Below are positions 15,878 to 22,952 of a stretch of DNA of 64,000 nucleotides, in pieces. The notes under the pieces were generated by a model that worked only from the letters and a program-made list of their open reading frames with translations, searched no databases and had not been told where the DNA came from. Every line of letters begins with the position of its first letter. The first letter of the stretch is position 1. This stretch comes from Actinomycetales bacterium SN12 (GTDB lineage Bacteria; Actinomycetota; Actinomycetes; Actinomycetales; Microbacteriaceae), in NCBI GenBank assembly GCA_002837415.1, contig PJCV01000007.1:1-64000 (forward strand), given 5' to 3'. Made by a program: the position numbers and the translations under genes.

Positions 15878-15911
15878 GGGGTTGACAGGCCGCCGGCGGC
15901 TCGTCAACCCC
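15878..15911. promoter_or_regulatory. inverted repeat with GTCAACCCC arm
   Basis: GGGGTTGAC at 15878-15886 pairs with GTCAACCCC at 15903-15911; the centre holds a second palindrome GCCGCCGGCGGC. It lies between the divergent FHA gene and the small membrane gene at 15978. The GTCAACCCC arm recurs at 17535 and 19052, each time 65-95 bases before a plus-strand gene, so it may be an operator. Confidence 0.45.
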
Positions 15912-15977
15912 GTTCTCTTCCCGGTGCGCGGTGGCCAGCATCCGAAGTGGGGATGGCCTGATGAGAAGGAGGAGCGG

Positions 15978-16100
15978 ATGTCGCAGCAGAACGAGTCGAG
16001 GCAGGACGCCTTCGGCCCACGGGTCATGTTCTGGATGTGGATGGGAGCGATCGTCGTCGGGTTCGCCGCGATGTTCGTCGTGGTCGGGAGCGGGCGATGA
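15978..16100 (+). CDS. small single-pass membrane protein, 40 residues
   Basis: Short protein with a hydrophilic N terminus (MSQQNESRQDAFGPR) and one membrane span (VMFWMWMGAIVVGFAAMFVVV). ATG 15978 has a near-perfect ribosome site AAGGAGG five bases upstream, and its stop overlaps the start of the next gene (ATGA), which argues strongly that it is real. Probably works with or primes translation of the DUF6766 protein. No family recognised. Confidence 0.72.
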   Translation: MSQQNESRQDAFGPRVMFWMWMGAIVVGFAAMFVVVGSGR

Positions 16101-16780
16101 GCATGAAGAGGTTTCTTCGCGACAACGGGCTGAGCCTGTTCTTCTTCGCGCTGTTCGCCCTTGCGCTGCTCGGGCAGTCGGTCGCGGGGCTGCTGCGCAC
16201 CAACCAGGAGCTGCAGGCACACGGGCAGCCTCTCGAGACCTATCTCTCGTTCGTCTTCTCGAGCGACTTCGTCGTCGACGTCGCCGAGAACTGGCAGAGC
16301 GAGTTCCTGCAGTTCCTGCTCTTCATCGCAGCCACCGTGTGGCTCGTGCAGCGGGGCTCACCTGAATCGAAGAAGCCCGGCGACGAGGGCGTCGACACCG
16401 ACGAGAATCAGATGGTCGGGGTCTACGCGCCGCCCGACGGGCCTCGCTGGGCGCGGGTCGCGGGCTGGCGGCGGACAGTGTACGAGAACTCACTGGTGCT
16501 CGTGATGGGCGCGATCTTCCTGCTGTCGTGGCTGATGCAGTCCCTCAGCGGCGTCGTCGTGATGAACGAGGACAACGCGCAGCACGGAGAAGCGCCGATG
16601 TCGTGGGGCCAGTACGTCCTGTCGCCGGAGTTCTGGGATCGCACCCTGCAGAACTGGCAGAGCGAGTTCCTCGCCGTGGGCTCGATGGTCGCGTTCTCGA
16701 TCTTCCTGCGCCAGCGCGGGTCGTCGGAGTCGAAGCCGGTCGGCCTGCCGCATGCGACGTCGGCACAGGAGTCGGAGTGA
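16097..16780 (+). CDS. DUF6766-family membrane protein
   Basis: Membrane protein of 227 residues with four hydrophobic segments in two similar halves. Each half has a span (GLSLFFFALFALALLGQSVAG; NSLVLVMGAIFLLSWLMQSLSG), an extracytoplasmic loop and a motif ENWQSEFLQF / LQNWQSEFLAV leading into a second span, each ending in RGS-ESK. This internal duplication is seen directly. Genes of this type are common in soil actinobacteria and proteobacteria and their role is not known. It is coupled to the 40-residue gene by a four-base overlap. Confidence 0.8.
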   Translation: MSMKRFLRDNGLSLFFFALFALALLGQSVAGLLRTNQELQAHGQPLETYLSFVFSSDFVVDVAENWQSEFLQFLLFIAATVWLVQRGSPESKKPGDEGVDTDENQMVGVYAPPDGPRWARVAGWRRTVYENSLVLVMGAIFLLSWLMQSLSGVVVMNEDNAQHGEAPMSWGQYVLSPEFWDRTLQNWQSEFLAVGSMVAFSIFLRQRGSSESKPVGLPHATSAQESE

Positions 16781-16801
16781 CCACGCGCGCCGTGGGGCGG
16801 C

Positions 16802-17113
16802 TCAGCTTCGGCCTTGCAGGTGCTCCGGCAGCATCTTGAGACCCCCGCTGGTGTTGGCGGAGTTCGCCAGCGCGGTGATCCACTCGGCGCTGAGCTCCGG
16901 CGGCTCCGGCGCTTCGAAGACGAACTGCAGCGGAATCGATGGATGCAGCCAGATGGTCGTGCGCCCGGTCGGCTCATCCACGGGATGCTGCCAGGACAGG
17001 GTGAACGATTCGTTGCGGCGCAGCTTCATCGCGATCACGACCTTGAGGTGAGCGAGCGCCCGATCCTCGATCTCGATGGGTACGGTATTGCCGCCGTAGA
17101 AGAGCAGGCCCAT
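16802..17113 (-). CDS. DUF7882-family protein, copy 1
   Basis: Soluble protein of 103 residues: MGLLFYGGNTVPIEIEDRAL, then HLKVVIAMKLRRNESFTLSW, a TTIWLHPSIPLQFVF strand pair and EWITALANSANTSGGL. It is a homologue of the divergent gene starting at 17179 over its whole length. Such proteins are restricted to Microbacteriaceae and relatives, and in databases they are sometimes mislabelled as ATP-dependent DNA ligases; no ligase motif is present. ATG 17113 has TAGCTT ending six bases upstream (leaderless). Function unknown. Confidence 0.82.
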   Translation of the reverse strand: MGLLFYGGNTVPIEIEDRALAHLKVVIAMKLRRNESFTLSWQHPVDEPTGRTTIWLHPSIPLQFVFEAPEPPELSAEWITALANSANTSGGLKMLPEHLQGRS

Positions 17114-17119
17114 CTGACT

Positions 17120-17125
17120 AAGCTA
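17120..17125 (-). promoter_or_regulatory. -10 element, leaderless promoter of DUF7882 copy 1
   Basis: TAGCTT on the minus strand, six bases before ATG 17113. Confidence 0.65.
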
Positions 17126-17178
17126 TCCCCAGGCGATCGGCAGACGCCAGAGTTCGGATGTCGGAGAGGTTCACTTCC

Positions 17179-17502
17179 TTGGGAAAGTTCGTTTATGAGG
17201 GCTCGGTCAAGACCGAGATCGAGGACCGCGCCTTGACCCACCTGCAGCTCGTGATCACGGCGAAGCTGCGCCGCGGTGAGCCGTTCCCGTTCAGCTGGCG
17301 CGAGGACGCGAGCGTCGGCGGCGGACGCACGACCGTGTGGGTGCAGCCCAGCAGCTCGCTGGTGTTCAAGTACTTCGGCAGCCGTCAGCCGGCCATCAAC
17401 CGCGCCTGGATCGAGGCGCTCGCCTACACGGCGAACACGCCGACCGGCCTGCACATGGTGCCCGAGCCGCCGGACGACCCGAACGCCGGCCTCGAGGGCT
17501 GA
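17179..17502 (+). CDS. DUF7882-family protein, copy 2 (TTG start)
   Basis: Protein of 107 residues, a paralogue of the divergent gene at 16802-17113. TTG at 17179 gives an N terminus MGKFVYEGSVKTEIEDRAL that aligns with MGLLFYGGNTVPIEIEDRAL of the paralogue, and GGAGAGG lies nine bases upstream; the ATG at 17158 would overlap that ribosome site and add seven residues absent from copy 1. The shared core is EIEDRALTHLQLVITAKLRR, FSWRE, TTVWVQPSSSLVFKY and AWIEALAYTANTPTGL. Function unknown; possibly hetero-oligomers. Confidence 0.82.
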   Translation: MGKFVYEGSVKTEIEDRALTHLQLVITAKLRRGEPFPFSWREDASVGGGRTTVWVQPSSSLVFKYFGSRQPAINRAWIEALAYTANTPTGLHMVPEPPDDPNAGLEG

Positions 17503-17534
17503 TCGCCCATTCCTTGCACGGCCCTGACGCCAGG

Positions 17535-17543
17535 GTCAACCCC
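17535..17543 (+). promoter_or_regulatory. GTCAACCCC motif before the LLM oxidoreductase
   Basis: Second of three GTCAACCCC sites in the 15.9-19.1 kb region; 68 bases before the start codon at 17603. TAATCT at 17568-17573 could be the -10 box of this gene. Confidence 0.35.
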
Positions 17544-17602
17544 GTGCGACGGCATCCGCCGTCTGTCTAATCTGCTGTCCTCCGACGAGAGGACCGCAGA
17601 CG

Positions 17603-18562
17603 ATGACGCGCATCGGATTCCACGCCTCCCATGAGCAGCACGCCCCGGGCAGGCTTCTCCGCGACATCACGCATGCGGAGCGCATCGGATTCGATGAAGC
17701 GATGTGCTCCGACCATCTGGCGCCGTGGTTGACAGCGCAGGGACAGTCGGGCCACGCCTGGTCATGGCTCGGTGCGGCGCTCGCCCTCACGGACTTCCCG
17801 ATCGGCCTGGTCACCGCGCCGGGCCAGCGCTACCACCCTGTCATCACGGCCCAGGCGCTCGCCACGCTGGCCGACATGTTCCCGCGCCGGGTGTGGGCAG
17901 CCCTCGGCAGCGGCGAGGCGCTCAACGAGCACATCACCGGCGACGAGTGGCCGCCCAAAGAGCAGCGAGATGAGAGGCTGCACGCCGCGGCAGACGTGAT
18001 GCGGCGCCTCCTGGCCGGCGAGCAGGTCGATGCAGAAGGTCCGGTGCGCGTGCACGAGGCGAAGCTCTGGTCGCTGCCGGAGACGCTGCCGCCGCTGCTC
18101 GCCGCGGGCATCAGCACCCGGACGGCGGAGCAGGTCGCGGCCTGGGCCGACGGCCTGATCACCGTCGGCGCGGATCCGGCGGCGACGTCGCAGACGCGGA
18201 CTGCGTATCGGGATGCCGGAGGCCGAGGCGACGCGCTGCTGCAGATCCACATCAGCCTCGAGGACACCGACGAGCAGGCCCTGGCCGCAGCGCGCGAGCA
18301 GTGGGCGCAGGCGACGGTGCCGCCGCAATTGATGTGGGAGCTGAGCCACCCTGAGCAGTTCGAGGCGCACGCCGATCCCACCGACGAGAAGCTCCGAGCC
18401 GCCGTGGTGGTGGGGTCCGACGCGGCCGATGTCGCGGATCGGATCGCCGCCGTGGCATCCGGCTTCGACCGCGTCTTCCTGCACCAGGTCGGTCGTGACC
18501 AGCGCGCGTTCCTCGACCGCTGCGAGCGGGAGCTGCTGCCGCTGCTGCGGGAGCGGCTGTGA
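17603..18562 (+). CDS. LLM-class oxidoreductase, non-F420 type (TIGR03885-like)
   Basis: Flavin-dependent enzyme of 319 residues with the luciferase-like TIM barrel: MTRIGFHASHEQHAPG, SDHLAPW near 35, LGSGEALNEHITGDEWP near 103-120, and LLAAGISTRTAEQVAAWADGLITVG in the C-terminal half. The subfamily is thought to use FMN rather than F420; the substrate is unknown. ATG 17603 follows GAGAGGA. It stands alone and ends in a strong hairpin at 18603-18639. Confidence 0.85.
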   Translation: MTRIGFHASHEQHAPGRLLRDITHAERIGFDEAMCSDHLAPWLTAQGQSGHAWSWLGAALALTDFPIGLVTAPGQRYHPVITAQALATLADMFPRRVWAALGSGEALNEHITGDEWPPKEQRDERLHAAADVMRRLLAGEQVDAEGPVRVHEAKLWSLPETLPPLLAAGISTRTAEQVAAWADGLITVGADPAATSQTRTAYRDAGGRGDALLQIHISLEDTDEQALAAAREQWAQATVPPQLMWELSHPEQFEAHADPTDEKLRAAVVVGSDAADVADRIAAVASGFDRVFLHQVGRDQRAFLDRCERELLPLLRERL

Positions 18563-18602
18563 ACGGGGCCGACGCAGAGCCCCTCGCCTCGACGACACGT
18601 CA

Positions 18603-18639
18603 GTGGCCGCGCGCCTCTCATCGAGGGGAGCGCGGCCAC
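18603..18639 (+). terminator. hairpin terminator of LLM gene
   Basis: GTGGCCGCGC at 18603-18612 pairs with GCGCGGCCAC at 18630-18639, and CCTC/GAGG extend the stem inside. It is 40 bases after the LLM stop codon and 50 bases after the stop of the convergent acidic-protein gene, so it may serve both strands. Confidence 0.75.
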
Positions 18640-18688
18640 CGTGCAGCTCGAGGCGGTCAGCGACTCGGCTGACACCGGGTTCTATCGC

Positions 18689-18940
18689 TCACTGAGCGGT
18701 CTCCTCGTGCACTTCGCCGGAGGGGCCTTCGGTGCGCAGGTCGGTGGGTGCGTCACCCGAGTGAAGCTGCTCGTCGCCCTCGGCGAGGTCGCCCTGACCG
18801 TCCTCGCCCAGTTCGGCGTCGAGCGGCTCGTCGCCCTGCGAGTCGGGCTGCAGATCCGGTCGCCCGGCGACCGCGGCATCCGCCGCCGGAACCTCCGAGG
18901 TGGAGTCGTCGTCGGGAGTCATGGAATCGCTGCTCATCAT
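18689..18940 (-). CDS. short acidic low-complexity protein
   Basis: Predicted 83-residue protein rich in Asp, Glu, Ser and Gly (MMSSDSMTPDDDSTSEVPAA...), with no hydrophobic core and probably disordered. ATG 18940 (or 18937) is preceded by AAAGGAC. It lies divergent from the SDR stress-type gene and convergent with the LLM gene. No family recognised; codon use is like that of the neighbours, which supports coding, but without homologues it remains less sure. Confidence 0.5.
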   Translation of the reverse strand: MMSSDSMTPDDDSTSEVPAADAAVAGRPDLQPDSQGDEPLDAELGEDGQGDLAEGDEQLHSGDAPTDLRTEGPSGEVHEETAQ

Positions 18941-18999
18941 GCAGTCCTTTCGTCGTGGACGTTCAGCCTGCGTGATCCGGGACGGTCCTCGCACGCCCC

Positions 19000-19060
19000 T
19001 TGACAGCATCCGGCCCCGCCCGCCTCGCGCGTGCGCCGGGCTTCCCGAACTGTCAACCCC
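19000..19060. promoter_or_regulatory. TTGACAG...CTGTCAACCCC arms before the SDR gene
   Basis: TTGACAG near 19000 and CTGTCAA near 19050 form inverted arms; the second arm carries GTCAACCCC (19052-19060), the third copy of this motif. It is 85 bases upstream of ATG 19145 and also lies upstream of the divergent acidic gene. Confidence 0.35.
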
Positions 19061-19144
19061 CTGGCCGCACGGCTCGCGCCGGGGGAGAGTGAGCACACTG
19101 GCACACGTGCCGGCACTCCCCACCCAACTTCAGAGAGGCGCACG

Positions 19145-20029
19145 ATGAGCGACAACACCCCAGATCCTCGCCACCAGCACCACGATGAGAAGTTCCCTGC
19201 TCAGCAGCAGACCCAGCCGGGCCTGACCGAGGAGACCGGGCCCACGCCCGATCACGGAGAGTCGTCGTACCAGGGTCACGACCGGCTCGCCGGGCGACGC
19301 GCGCTCATCACCGGAGGCGACTCCGGCATCGGCCGCGCGGTGGCCATCGCCTTCGCCCGCGAAGGTGCGGACGTCGCGATCGTGCACCTGCCGGAGGAGC
19401 AGAAGGATGCCGATGACACGATCGCGCAGGTGACCGACGCCGGTCGCCAGGGTCTGAGCATTGCCGGCGACCTGCGCGACGAGCAGTTCGCGGAGGAGGC
19501 CGTGACCCGTGCCCGCGAGACGATGGGCGGCCTCGACATCGTGGTGCTCAACGCGGCGTACCAGCACGACATCGAGGGCTTCGAGTCGCTGAAGACCGAC
19601 GAGATGCGCCGGGTGTTCGACACCAACATCCTCGGCACCCTTTTCACCGCGCGTGCGGCTTACCCGCACCTCGAGGAGGGCGCGAGCATCATCGTGACCG
19701 CCTCGATCCAGGCCTACGACCCGTCACCGGGTCTCATCGACTACGCCATGACGAAGGCCGCCCAGGTGGCTTTCGTGAAGGCGCTCGCAGCAGAGGCGGG
19801 GGAACGCGGCATCCGCGTGAACGCCGTAGCACCGGGGCCCATCTGGACCCCGCTCATCCCGGCCACCGGCTGGGACGACACGAAGGTCGAGCAGTTCGGC
19901 AGCGACACTCCACTGGGCAGGGCCGGCCAGCCGGCCGAGCTCGCCGGAGCGTACGTCTACCTGGCTGCAGCCGAGTCTTCGTACACCTCGGGCACGGTGC
20001 TCGCGGTAACAGGAGGTAAGGCGCTATGA
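19145..20029 (+). CDS. SDR-family oxidoreductase, general-stress (YhdF/YghA) type
   Basis: Short-chain dehydrogenase of 294 residues with the long hydrophilic N-terminal extension (1-45, HQHHDEKFPAQQQTQPG) seen in general-stress SDRs. NAD(P) motif GGDSGIG at about 57-63, NAAYQHDI, Ser in TASIQAY, and the YAMTK catalytic Tyr/Lys pair are present. The substrate is unknown. ATG 19145 follows GAGAGG. The stop overlaps the next gene (ATGA). Confidence 0.88.
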   Translation: MSDNTPDPRHQHHDEKFPAQQQTQPGLTEETGPTPDHGESSYQGHDRLAGRRALITGGDSGIGRAVAIAFAREGADVAIVHLPEEQKDADDTIAQVTDAGRQGLSIAGDLRDEQFAEEAVTRARETMGGLDIVVLNAAYQHDIEGFESLKTDEMRRVFDTNILGTLFTARAAYPHLEEGASIIVTASIQAYDPSPGLIDYAMTKAAQVAFVKALAAEAGERGIRVNAVAPGPIWTPLIPATGWDDTKVEQFGSDTPLGRAGQPAELAGAYVYLAAAESSYTSGTVLAVTGGKAL

Positions 20030-20352
20030 CTGTCATGCTCGACGACCCCATACCAGCCACCCCTCACGGGGACTGGGAGCTCACACCGCTCGGTCGCAAC
20101 AGCTGGCGTATCTGCGACCCCGCGCGTCGTCACGCCGACGCGGACTGCCTGATCGCGTATGTCGACCGCTCGCCGACCGGCGTGCTCGACGTGCTCTGGC
20201 TGCGCACGCCGTGCCCGCGGACGACGCGGTTCCGCGGCTTCAAGCAGCTCTTCGAGGCGCTCGACCTCGCGGTCGCGAACGCCTCGAACCGCGCGCAGAA
20301 GCCGTCGCCGATCCCCGGGCGGCCGCCGCTGCGGAGTGTCAGGAGAGACTGA
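20026..20352 (+). CDS. conserved hypothetical protein, 108 residues
   Basis: Small soluble protein with a core GDWELTPLGRNSWRICDP followed by DADCLIAYVDRSPTGVLDVL and RFRGFKQLFEALDLAV; the C-terminal 20 residues are basic. ATG 20026 overlaps the SDR stop and has GGAGGT about ten bases upstream, so it is co-translated with the SDR. No function known. Confidence 0.72.
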   Translation: MTVMLDDPIPATPHGDWELTPLGRNSWRICDPARRHADADCLIAYVDRSPTGVLDVLWLRTPCPRTTRFRGFKQLFEALDLAVANASNRAQKPSPIPGRPPLRSVRRD

Positions 20353-20373
20353 AACACGCGAGCAGCGGGAGCG

Positions 20374-20379
20374 TAGCCT
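20374..20379 (+). promoter_or_regulatory. -10 element, leaderless promoter
   Basis: TAGCCT, six bases before ATG 20386 of the flavin oxidoreductase. Confidence 0.65.
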
Positions 20380-20385
20380 CGAAGC

Positions 20386-21426
20386 ATGAGTGATCTGCGC
20401 GAACTGCTGGGCATCCAGCATCCCGTCGTCCTCGCGCCGTTCGGCGGGCTCTCGTCGATCGAGCTGACCGCCGCGGTGAGCGACGCGGGCGGCCTCGGCT
20501 CGTACGGTCTCTACGGCTACGACGGCGATCGCATCCGTGCGACCGCTGCCGCGTTGCGCGCCGCCACCGAAGCGCCGTTCGCCCTGAACATCTGGCTGCC
20601 GACCGGTGACGAAGTCGAACCCGGCGCCGAGCACGACCGGTACGCCGCCGCGCTCGCCGACTTCTTCGACGAGGTCGGCATCGAGCCGCCCGCGCGCCCC
20701 GAGCAGTATCTTCCGCGCGTCGACGAGCAGCTGGAGGCCATCTGGCAGGCGGCGCCCGCCGCGCTGAGCGTGGTCTTCGGCGTGCCATCGCGCGGGTTGG
20801 TCGAGGAGGCCCACAGCCGGGGCATCCGGGTGATCGGCACCGCGACGACCGTCGCCGAGGCACGTGCGCTGCAGGCGGGGGGAGTGGATGCCATCGTCGC
20901 CACCGGCGCGGAGGCGGCCGGGCACCGGGTATCGTTCCTGCGGCCCGCAGAGGAGTCGCTCGTGGGTCTCTTCTCGCTGCTGCCGCAGGTCGTCGACGCG
21001 GTGCGTGTGCCCGTCATCGCCGCCGGCGGCATCGCCGACCGGCGCGGCGTCGCGGCTGCGTTCGCGCTCGGCGCGTCGGGGGTGCAGGTCGGCACGTCCT
21101 TCCTCGCGACCGCCGAGTCGGCGGCGAACGACGCGCACCGGGCGGCGATCCGCTCGACCGCGGCCGACGAGAGCGTGCTCACGCGCGCGATGAGCGGACG
21201 CCTGTCGCGCGGGGCTCCCAATCGCGCGGTGCGCGAGATCGAGGCATCCGGGGCCGTCGCGCCGTTCCCCGCGCAGAACTGGCTGACCGGACGCTTCCGC
21301 GCGGTCGCCGGTCAGCGCGGCATGGGCGAGCTGCAGTCGCTGTGGCTCGGCCAGTCGGCGCCCCTCGCTCGGGGGCGCACTGCGGCTGCGGTGTTCGCCG
21401 AGCTCGTGGCCGGGCTGCCCGGCTGA
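20386..21426 (+). CDS. nitronate monooxygenase-family flavin oxidoreductase
   Basis: FMN-dependent TIM-barrel enzyme of 346 residues, related to 2-nitropropane dioxygenase. Visible blocks: LGIQHPVVLAPFGGLSS at the N terminus, GTATTVAEARALQAGGVDAIVATGAEAAGH near 150-185, PVIAAGGIADRRGVAAAFALGASGVQVGT near 208-236. The acidic His of class I nitronate enzymes is not obvious, so the substrate is open. Leaderless start at ATG 20386. Convergent with purU. Confidence 0.85.
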   Translation: MSDLRELLGIQHPVVLAPFGGLSSIELTAAVSDAGGLGSYGLYGYDGDRIRATAAALRAATEAPFALNIWLPTGDEVEPGAEHDRYAAALADFFDEVGIEPPARPEQYLPRVDEQLEAIWQAAPAALSVVFGVPSRGLVEEAHSRGIRVIGTATTVAEARALQAGGVDAIVATGAEAAGHRVSFLRPAEESLVGLFSLLPQVVDAVRVPVIAAGGIADRRGVAAAFALGASGVQVGTSFLATAESAANDAHRAAIRSTAADESVLTRAMSGRLSRGAPNRAVREIEASGAVAPFPAQNWLTGRFRAVAGQRGMGELQSLWLGQSAPLARGRTAAAVFAELVAGLPG

Positions 21427-21452
21427 GGCGAACAGCGGCCGGTCCTCGCCTC
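21425..21452. terminator. hairpin between convergent flavin oxidoreductase and purU genes
   Basis: GAGGCGA at 21425-21431 pairs with TCGCCTC at 21446-21452 across the 27-base gap, overlapping the stop of the plus-strand gene. Confidence 0.5.
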
Positions 21453-21453
21453 G

Positions 21454-22305
21454 TCAGAGGATGACGGTCGACCGCCCGTGTACGATCACGCGGTCCTCCG
21501 CATGCCACTTCACCGCGCGGGCGAGCACGAAGCGCTCCACGTCGGCACCCCGCCGCTGCAGCTCCGCCGCGGACTCCGCGTGCGTGACCCGCGTGACGTC
21601 CTGCTCGATGATCGGGCCCTCGTCGAGGTCGGCGGTCGCGTAGTGCGCGGTGGCCCCGATGAGCTTCACCCCGCGCTCCTTGGCGCGGGCGTACGGGTTC
21701 GCGCCGATGAAGGCGGGCAGGAACGAGTGGTGGATGTTGATCACCGGGGCGCCGAGGCGCTCGATGAAGCCGTCGGTGAGGATCTGCATGTACCGGGCCA
21801 GCACGACCAGGTCGACGTTGCCCTGCAGCAGCTCGAGCTGGCGGGCCTCCATCGCGGCCTTGTCTCCGGCGGGGATGTGCATGAACGGCACGCCGAACGA
21901 GCGCACCGATTCGGCGAGGTCGGGATGGTTCGAGATCACCATGGTCACGTCGATATCGAGCTCGCCGCGCTGCGTTCGCCAGAGCAGCTCCATCAGGCAG
22001 TGGTCGTACTTCGAGACGAAGATCGCGACGCGCTTGCGCTTGGAGGTGTCGTGCAGCGACCACTCCATGCCGAAACGGTCGGCGACCTCGGTGATCGAGG
22101 CCTCGAGCTCCGGACGCTTGGCCGCGAGGCCGTCGAGGTGGAGCACGGTCCGCTGAAAGAACCGGCCGCCCTCCTCGTCTGTCGAGTGCTGATCGAGGGA
22201 GATGATGTTCGCCCCGTGCGCGGCCAGAACTCCGGCGACGGCGGCGACGATGCCCGGCTGGTCGTCGCAGGCGATGAGAAGGCGTGCGGTGTCGGTCTGC
22301 GGCAT
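21454..22305 (-). CDS. purU: formyltetrahydrofolate deformylase
   Basis: Cytosolic enzyme of 283 residues that hydrolyses 10-formyltetrahydrofolate to formate and tetrahydrofolate, feeding one-carbon balance and purine synthesis. An ACT regulatory domain occupies about 1-80 (RLLIACDDQPGIVAAVAGVLAAHGANI) and a formyltransferase-fold catalytic domain about 90-283, with the Asn-His-Asp set in VINIHHSFLPAFIGANPY and GATAHYATADLDEGPII. ATG 22305 follows AGGAG. Length is the family norm. Confidence 0.95.
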   Translation of the reverse strand: MPQTDTARLLIACDDQPGIVAAVAGVLAAHGANIISLDQHSTDEEGGRFFQRTVLHLDGLAAKRPELEASITEVADRFGMEWSLHDTSKRKRVAIFVSKYDHCLMELLWRTQRGELDIDVTMVISNHPDLAESVRSFGVPFMHIPAGDKAAMEARQLELLQGNVDLVVLARYMQILTDGFIERLGAPVINIHHSFLPAFIGANPYARAKERGVKLIGATAHYATADLDEGPIIEQDVTRVTHAESAAELQRRGADVERFVLARAVKWHAEDRVIVHGRSTVIL

Positions 22306-22368
22306 GGATGCTCCTGAACTGGGGTGTCTGTCGATTCTGCCCGCATCCTGCGGGCGCCGCCCAATCGT

Positions 22369-22374
22369 TACCCT
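22369..22374 (+). promoter_or_regulatory. -10 element, leaderless promoter
   Basis: TACCCT, six bases before ATG 22381. Confidence 0.65.
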
Positions 22375-22380
22375 TGACGC

Positions 22381-22842
22381 ATGGGCCCCACCGAGGAACT
22401 GCTGCGGGACGCACGCGCGCGTCTCGTCGGCGTGTCGCGCGAAGCGCTCGGCCGGGAGCGCACCTCACGGTGGCGCGCTGACCGCATCGTGCGTGCAGGA
22501 TCGGCCTGGCATCTCGGCGTGCTGCTGCTCGCAGATGCCGACGTTCTGTCGACCGCCGAGATCCTCCGCGCCGCCGAGTCCGTGCGCCGCGGGTACACGG
22601 CCGAGTCGGCACGTGCGAGGGCCGAGCGGCGGGCGCAGGCGCGGCGGGGCGGCTTCGCGGAGGGCGAGGTGGTGCACGTCGGGTGGCAGGTGCTCGACGT
22701 CGCCGCGGTCGATGCGGGCGGGACGTCCGGCCCGCTCGCCCTGGTGGACGGGGTGCCGAGCGTGCGCTGGTCACCGGGCGGCGCCCTCGTGCCGCTGCGG
22801 GGCTATCTCGACGAACGGATCGCCCTGGCGTTGGGCGGCTGA
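22381..22842 (+). CDS. conserved hypothetical protein, 153 residues
   Basis: Protein with a helical basic N-terminal half (GPTEELLRDARARLVGVSREALGRERTSRWRAD split over two helices, then an Ala/Arg-rich ESVRRGYTAESARARAERRAQARRGG segment) and a beta-rich C-terminal part with VVHVGWQVLDVAAVDAG and VRWSPGGALVPLRGYLDERI. No catalytic motif is recognised. Leaderless start supported by TACCCT six bases upstream. A tandem array of the dispersed repeat follows directly after the stop. Confidence 0.7.
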   Translation: MGPTEELLRDARARLVGVSREALGRERTSRWRADRIVRAGSAWHLGVLLLADADVLSTAEILRAAESVRRGYTAESARARAERRAQARRGGFAEGEVVHVGWQVLDVAAVDAGGTSGPLALVDGVPSVRWSPGGALVPLRGYLDERIALALGG

Positions 22843-22948
22843 CCCCACCTGTGCCCTGACCCCACCTGGGCCCCTGACCTCACCTGGGCCCCTGAGCCTG
22901 TCGAAGGGCACCTGGCCCCACCTGGGCCCCTGAGCCTGTCGAAGGGCC
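22841..22948 (+). repeat. tandem array of dispersed repeat between convergent genes
   Basis: Two degenerate short units (CCCCACCTGTGCCCTGA, CCCCACCTGGGCCCCTGA) followed by two full units with core CCCCTGAGCCTGTCGAAGGG at about 22881-22909 and 22919-22948. It fills the whole gap between two converging genes. It is the longest array of the element in the window. Confidence 0.9.
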
Positions 22949-22952
22949 GACC

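Noticed and set aside
17535..17573. ECF-sigma promoter built on GTCAACCCC
   Set aside because: No common -10 element lies at a fixed distance after the three copies, so the motif is kept only as a possible operator.
19031..19144. Upstream extension of the SDR gene
   Set aside because: It lies before the GAGAGG ribosome site of ATG 19145 and covers the GTCAACCCC region; the MSDNTPD start fits the family.
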